Positions 6,816 to 9,054 of a stretch of DNA of 9,054 bases are shown here, piece after piece. Source of the stretch: JAWAPU01 sp038894275. Lineage in GTDB: Archaea; Nanobdellota; Nanobdellia; UBA10117. Every line of letters starts with the position of its first letter. Position 1 is the stretch's first letter. The stretch covers positions 1 through 9,054 of the forward strand of contig JAWAPU010000022.1 in NCBI GenBank assembly GCA_038894275.1, given 5' to 3'. A model generated the notes under the pieces. It searched no databases, was not told the DNA's origin, and worked only from the letters and a program-made list of their open reading frames with translations. The position numbers were made by a program, and so were the translations under genes.

Positions 6816-7010
6816 ATGGCGAACAACATAGAAACTAAAATTTCGCAACAGCAACAGTGCCAAAATTGTCGAAATCTAGCGACTATTTTAATTACTTATT
6901 GCAATGGCGGTGAAGAAGAATTTTATTGCAACGAACATGCGCAAGAAAAACTAAGGTATGTTGCTGATATACGCACAATTTACACTATAACTAAAATTAG
7001 CCGAAAATAG
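6816..7010 (+). CDS. Small zinc-finger-like protein, 64 residues, unknown function
   Basis: I do not recognise the family. The protein has Cys15-x2-Cys18, Cys29, and Cys38-x2-His41 (YCNEHA), a treble-clef-like set that could bind one zinc ion. A polar N-terminus with four consecutive glutamines precedes the cysteines, and a short basic C-terminal stretch follows. The C-x2-C ... yC-x2-H arrangement is common in very small archaeal nucleic-acid or protein-binding modules, so such a role is possible but unproven. It is expressed from the promoter element it appears to share with tRNA-Val. Its stop overlaps the 3' end of the convergent 111-residue gene by 14 nt. The metal-ligand pattern and promoter spacing are the reasons to accept so short a gene. 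Confidence 0.7.
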   Translation: MANNIETKISQQQQCQNCRNLATILITYCNGGEEEFYCNEHAQEKLRYVADIRTIYTITKISRK

Positions 7011-7332
7011 CACCAAATCCTTCTTGCGCGGTTTCTTCTGATTTTTTGAATCTCTCTTTTAAATTTTCAAATTCTGCACCACTCAAACTTATCGCACCAG
7101 CGTCCAGAATTTGCTTTTCATTTCTTTTAAAAAAATCTTCACCAGCGTCTATTTGTAAATAGCTGTCTGTACTTTCTAAATTTAAGCTTCGCGCCTCTAC
7201 AAGTTTATAACCTCTTAAAGCCCACTCGTTTGCAATCCATTTTCCTGTTTTTGGGTCTTTTCTATCAGGCGATTCTAAAATTGCTTTTACATATTTTAAA
7301 TTTTGTGCAGGAATTTTATATATTTTAAGCAT
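6997..7332 (-). CDS. Uncharacterised 111-residue protein
   Basis: I cannot assign a named family or function. The protein is soluble with no cysteines, signal peptide or membrane helix. It opens with a beta-like strand and helix (MLKIYKIPAQNLKYVKAIL), then a notable block with DPKTGKWIANEWALRGYKLVEA (26-47) that looks like a conserved core, a beta-like SYLQIDAGEDFF segment, and a charged helix (FENLKERFKKSEE) before a Gly-rich end. Its composition suits a small alpha/beta domain. The gene lies 38 nt downstream of tRNA-Thr on the same strand. A TATA-like TTTTAAAC is centred 24.5 nt before the ATG, within a hairpin-forming sequence. Its 3' end overlaps the 64-residue gene on the opposite strand by 14 nt. 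Confidence 0.8.
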   Translation of the reverse strand: MLKIYKIPAQNLKYVKAILESPDRKDPKTGKWIANEWALRGYKLVEARSLNLESTDSYLQIDAGEDFFKRNEKQILDAGAISLSGAEFENLKERFKKSEETAQEGFGAIFG

Positions 7333-7343
7333 TTAAAAAATAA

Positions 7344-7366
7344 AAAGCATTGGTTTAAAATGCTTT
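7344..7366 (-). promoter_or_regulatory. Hairpin between tRNA-Thr and the 111-residue gene, overlapping its TATA box
   Basis: AAAGCATT (7344-7351) and AATGCTTT (7359-7366) form an 8-bp perfect inverted repeat around a 7-nt loop. On the minus strand the stem is followed by TTTATTTTTT, so transcripts leaving tRNA-Thr would meet a hairpin plus oligo-T run, resembling a terminator. The loop and inner stem contain the TTTTAAAC box (plus strand 7353-7360), 24.5 nt before the start of the 111-residue gene. Which role is real, terminator, promoter or both, cannot be decided from sequence. Confidence 0.45.
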
Positions 7367-7370
7367 CGAA

Positions 7371-7444
7371 TGCCCCCGGCAGGATTTGAACCTGCGACCT
7401 TCCGCTTACAAGGCAGACGCTCTGCCAGTCTGAGCTACAGGGGC
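7371..7444 (-). tRNA. tRNA-Thr(UGU): tRNA-Thr (anticodon UGU)
   Basis: On the minus strand the acceptor GCCCCTG pairs with CGGGGGC (one G-U). The D-stem is GCTC/GAGC with G18-G19 in the loop, the anticodon stem TCTGC/GCGGA, the loop CTTGTAA with anticodon TGT (Thr), the variable loop AGGTC, and the T-arm GCAGG-TTCAAAT-CCTGC. 7371 gives discriminator A73. No intron and no encoded CCA. U36-A37-A38 marks it as a substrate for t6A37 synthesis, the pathway of the divergent bud32 gene. Confidence 0.96.
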
Positions 7445-7466
7445 AACAAAATAAAATTTCAAAAGT

Positions 7467-7475
7467 ATTTAAAAA
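7467..7475. promoter_or_regulatory. Shared bidirectional TATA box, tRNA-Thr / bud32
   Basis: ATTTAAAAA, the same 9-mer as at the tRNA-Val locus, has its TTTAAA core centred at 7470.5. That is 26.5 nt from the tRNA-Thr 5' end (7444, minus) and 26.5 nt from the bud32 ATG (7497, plus), an exactly symmetrical position. The TTTATAAG at 7487-7494 is too close to the ATG to serve as the box. Confidence 0.65.
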
Positions 7476-7496
7476 TTGTGCGGTTATTTATAAGAT

Positions 7497-8093
7497 ATGA
7501 AAAAAATAGCAGAAGGAGCAGAAGCAATAATCTATTTAGATGGTAAAAAAATAATTAAAAAAAGAATACCTAAAAAATATCGATTAGCAGAATTAGATAA
7601 AAAACTAAGAAAGGGTAGAACAAAACTTGAAGCGAAAATATTGAGAAGTTTAGCTAGAGAAAATATTTCTGTTCCATCAGTTATAGAAGTAAATGAAGAT
7701 CAATGTATTTTAGAAATGGCTTTTATTGAAGGAGAAAAAATTAGAGATTATTTGCTTCGAACTTCTGACCATACTATTTTTGAACAAATTGCAAATCTTG
7801 TAGAAAAAATGCATTCCGCAAATGTCATTCACGGAGATTTAACAACATCAAACATGATTTTATGTAATGGAAAAGTATATCTAATAGATTTCGGTTTGGC
7901 AAATTATTCTTCTAGAATAGAAGATAAAGCGGTAGATTTACATTTATTAAAAGAATGTTTAAAATCAAAACACTATAAAATATGGGAAAATGCTTGGTTA
8001 GTTTTTTCTGAAAATTACAAAAATAAAGAGATATTAGATAGGGTAAAAATTGTTGAAAAACGAGGCCGCTATAAGAAAAAAGCACCGATTTAA
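7497..8093 (+). CDS. bud32: Bud32 (PRPK-type) kinase/ATPase of the KEOPS complex
   Basis: Bud32 is the small atypical kinase of KEOPS (with Kae1, Cgi121 and Pcc1). It supports Kae1 in adding threonylcarbamoyl to A37 of ANN-decoding tRNAs (t6A). The 198-residue length is typical of a stand-alone archaeal Bud32. Motifs: Gly7-AEA in place of a full P-loop, Lys21/22 in IIKKRIPKKYR, Glu45 in RTKLEAKIL (the alpha-C Glu), the catalytic loop HGDLTTSNM (112-120, Asp114 and Asn119), the metal-binding Asp131-Phe-Gly, the Bud32-specific EDKAVDLHLLKE, and the basic C-terminal RGRYKKK tail that contacts tRNA in the family. It is not fused to Kae1, unlike in some archaea. It is divergent from tRNA-Thr(UGU), a t6A substrate, with one TATA box between them. 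Its stop codon directly abuts that of the convergent zinc-ribbon gene. Confidence 0.97.
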   Translation: MKKIAEGAEAIIYLDGKKIIKKRIPKKYRLAELDKKLRKGRTKLEAKILRSLARENISVPSVIEVNEDQCILEMAFIEGEKIRDYLLRTSDHTIFEQIANLVEKMHSANVIHGDLTTSNMILCNGKVYLIDFGLANYSSRIEDKAVDLHLLKECLKSKHYKIWENAWLVFSENYKNKEILDRVKIVEKRGRYKKKAPI

Positions 8094-8387
8094 TTACTTT
8101 CTACCTCTTTTTTTAGCCCATTGTTCAACAATTATTTCTTTCCCGCAAAAATCACATTTAATTATGTACGCATTAGTTTGTTTTCTTTTATTATTTTCTT
8201 TTATCGTAATTTTTTGTCTCTCCAAAATTTCTTGTTTTTCTCCAGATTTTCCACAATGAGGACAAGTATATTCGATATTAAATATATTATCGCCTTCAAA
8301 TCTCCAAATTACTATTTTTCCATTACCAATTGCTCTTTTAGTAAAATATGCAAATTTATCGTTTGCAGTAGGTTTTCTTAACACCAT
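8094..8387 (-). CDS. Zinc-ribbon protein, 97 residues, unknown function
   Basis: Four cysteines, Cys42-PH-Cys45-Gly and Cys78-DF-Cys81-Gly, make two CPxCG-like knuckles 32 residues apart, the classic zinc-ribbon arrangement. Before them lies a mixed N-terminal segment (KIVIWRFEGDNIFNIEY) that would form beta strands leading into the first knuckle. Between the knuckles is a strongly charged stretch (KQEILERQK, ENNKRKQ). The protein ends in a basic EQWAKKRGRK tail that suggests nucleic acid or ribosome contact. I do not recognise it as a named transcription or translation factor; it is too short and has the wrong layout for TFB, aIF2-beta or TFS. Its stop abuts that of bud32 with no gap. A TATA box is centred 26 nt upstream of the ATG. 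Confidence 0.8.
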   Translation of the reverse strand: MVLRKPTANDKFAYFTKRAIGNGKIVIWRFEGDNIFNIEYTCPHCGKSGEKQEILERQKITIKENNKRKQTNAYIIKCDFCGKEIIVEQWAKKRGRK

Positions 8388-8408
8388 TTTTCAAAAAAAA
8401 TTTTTTAC

Positions 8409-8417
8409 TTTATAAAA
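8409..8417 (-). promoter_or_regulatory. TATA box of the zinc-ribbon gene
   Basis: On the minus strand TTTTATAAA is centred 26 nt upstream of the ATG at 8387, again the leaderless spacing. Confidence 0.55.
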
Positions 8418-8423
8418 TTAACT

Positions 8424-8447
8424 AAAAAATATAAAACTAAAGAAAAA
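8424..8447 (-). terminator. Oligo-T terminator after the DUF5667 gene
   Basis: Just downstream of the stop at 8452, the minus strand has runs of T5, T4 and T6 within 24 nt without a hairpin. Clustered T-runs are the usual intrinsic signal for archaeal RNA polymerase. The cluster ends 6 nt before the TATA box of the next gene on the same strand, so it would insulate the two transcription units. Confidence 0.5.
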
Positions 8448-8451
8448 GAAT

Positions 8452-9054
8452 TTATTTATTTTTACCGCTTTGATTTTGTTCCTGTTTCTGAGTTTTATTT
8501 TCTATACTTTCGTTTTTACCAGTTCTGTTTTGTTCTCGAATGCGTTCTTGAGTTCTATTTTGTATTTCCTCTCTTTTGGCAATTACTTTAGTTTCCACGG
8601 TTACGGCTTTGCCTATTTGAGCCCTTATCCTATTTTCTAATCTCGCTTTAACTTCTGGTGGGGTATTTGAGTTTTCCGCTATTTTAGCAGCGACTCTTTG
8701 TAGCGCAGCGATGTGGTTTTGCATACCTATTTGTATACCATAAATCGTTGTATTATCTTTTATTTGTTCAATGGTTTCATTAAGTTCTTTTAAAATTTCT
8801 TCGTGCACCTCTATTGCTCTTTCACATTCCATTGTTTTATTTCTCTCTTGCATTCTTTTCATTTCCACCAACCTTTCCCTGGCTATTTTTAATCCAAGTT
8901 CAGCTTTTTTCGGACCGGCCGCAAGTCTAAAGGCCAATCTGTCTAACGCAACATCAATTCCCCACAATGGACTATCCGGCGTTACTCCGGGGTCTTGATT
9001 TAACTCTGCTTCTACTTCACTTTCGTTAATTTGATTTACCAAAATAGGCACAGT
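8452..9054 (-). CDS. DUF5667 domain protein with glycosylation-site-rich tail, 5' end outside window
   Basis: The frame stays open to the window edge, so the start, and probably a signal peptide, lie beyond 9054; the GTG at 9051 is unlikely to be the start. About 20 residues in comes the DUF5667 core, PGVTPDSPLWGIDVALDRL followed by GPKKAELGLKIARERLVEMKRM. A long, mainly helical, charged region (about 65-165) of coiled-coil character follows, then a polar C-terminal tail. That tail has five N-x-S/T sequons in 29 residues (N165, N175, N180, N185, N193, numbered from the GTG). DUF5667 proteins are usually secreted or surface proteins of archaea and some bacteria with no established biochemical function. 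The sequon cluster fits export and N-glycosylation. No C-terminal membrane anchor is visible. Oligo-T runs follow the stop. Confidence 0.8.
   Translation of the reverse strand, partial: TVPILVNQINESEVEAELNQDPGVTPDSPLWGIDVALDRLAFRLAAGPKKAELGLKIARERLVEMKRMQERNKTMECERAIEVHEEILKELNETIEQIKDNTTIYGIQIGMQNHIAALQRVAAKIAENSNTPPEVKARLENRIRAQIGKAVTVETKVIAKREEIQNRTQERIREQNRTGKNESIENKTQKQEQNQSGKNK

Noticed and set aside
8050..8381. Plus-strand frames resembling short membrane proteins opposite the zinc-ribbon gene
   Set aside because: Their hydrophobic look comes from the antisense of Lys/Glu-rich codons, and the minus-strand frame has paired CxxC motifs and a correctly spaced TATA box.
8771..8998. Plus-strand open frame opposite the DUF5667 gene
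   Set aside because: It is antisense to a recognisable DUF5667 core with no start signals of its own.
9049..9051. GTG as the start of the DUF5667 gene
   Set aside because: The frame stays open to the edge, and a signal peptide expected for this family would lie further upstream. I treat the gene as 5' partial.

Overview
The window looks like a piece of an AT-rich archaeal chromosome, most likely from a small-genome DPANN lineage (Woesearchaeota/Pacearchaeota-like; this placement is inference). Reasons: a Bud32 kinase of the archaeal/eukaryotic KEOPS complex, an Ogg2-type 8-oxoguanine glycosylase, a tRNA-Val with a 37/38 intron in a bulge-helix-bulge fold, no encoded CCA on either tRNA, TATA boxes 25-28 nt before nearly every start codon with no Shine-Dalgarno sequence, and secreted proteins with Cys-rich (CGNGIC...) and DUF5667 domains of the kind common in those genomes.

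Layout. From the left edge to about 2.8 kb lies the 3' part of a large cell-surface beta-helix protein that ends in a membrane anchor. From 2.87 to 5.06 kb is an adenosylcobalamin-dependent (class II) ribonucleotide reductase. It is followed by a 98-residue protein of unknown function and, convergent with that, a PduO-type cob(I)alamin adenosyltransferase, the enzyme that makes the cofactor the reductase needs. From 6.0 kb come an Ogg2 DNA glycosylase, an intron-containing tRNA-Val(UAC), a 64-residue zinc-finger-like protein, a 111-residue unknown protein, tRNA-Thr(UGU), bud32 and a 97-residue zinc-ribbon protein. At the right edge is the 5'-truncated end of a DUF5667 protein with a glycosylation-site-rich tail.

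Gene organisation. Genes mostly alternate in strand and each appears to be transcribed alone. All eight protein genes whose upstream DNA is visible have a TTTAAA/TTTATA-like box centred 24.5-27.5 nt before the start codon, which implies leaderless mRNAs and supports the chosen starts. At both tRNA loci one near-palindromic TATA element sits about midway between the tRNA 5' end and the ATG of a divergent protein gene, so it could serve both directions. Convergent neighbours overlap or abut at their stop codons.

Functional links. Cofactor synthesis (adenosyltransferase) and cofactor use (class II reductase) are two genes apart. Bud32, needed for t6A37 on ANN-decoding tRNAs, is divergent from tRNA-Thr(UGU), which has the U36-A37 substrate signature. 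No CRISPR array, insertion sequence, rRNA, phage or defence module is visible. The items most worth a second look are the shared tRNA/protein promoters, the tRNA-Val with changes at both partners of the 18-55 tertiary pair, and a hairpin overlapping the promoter of the 111-residue gene.
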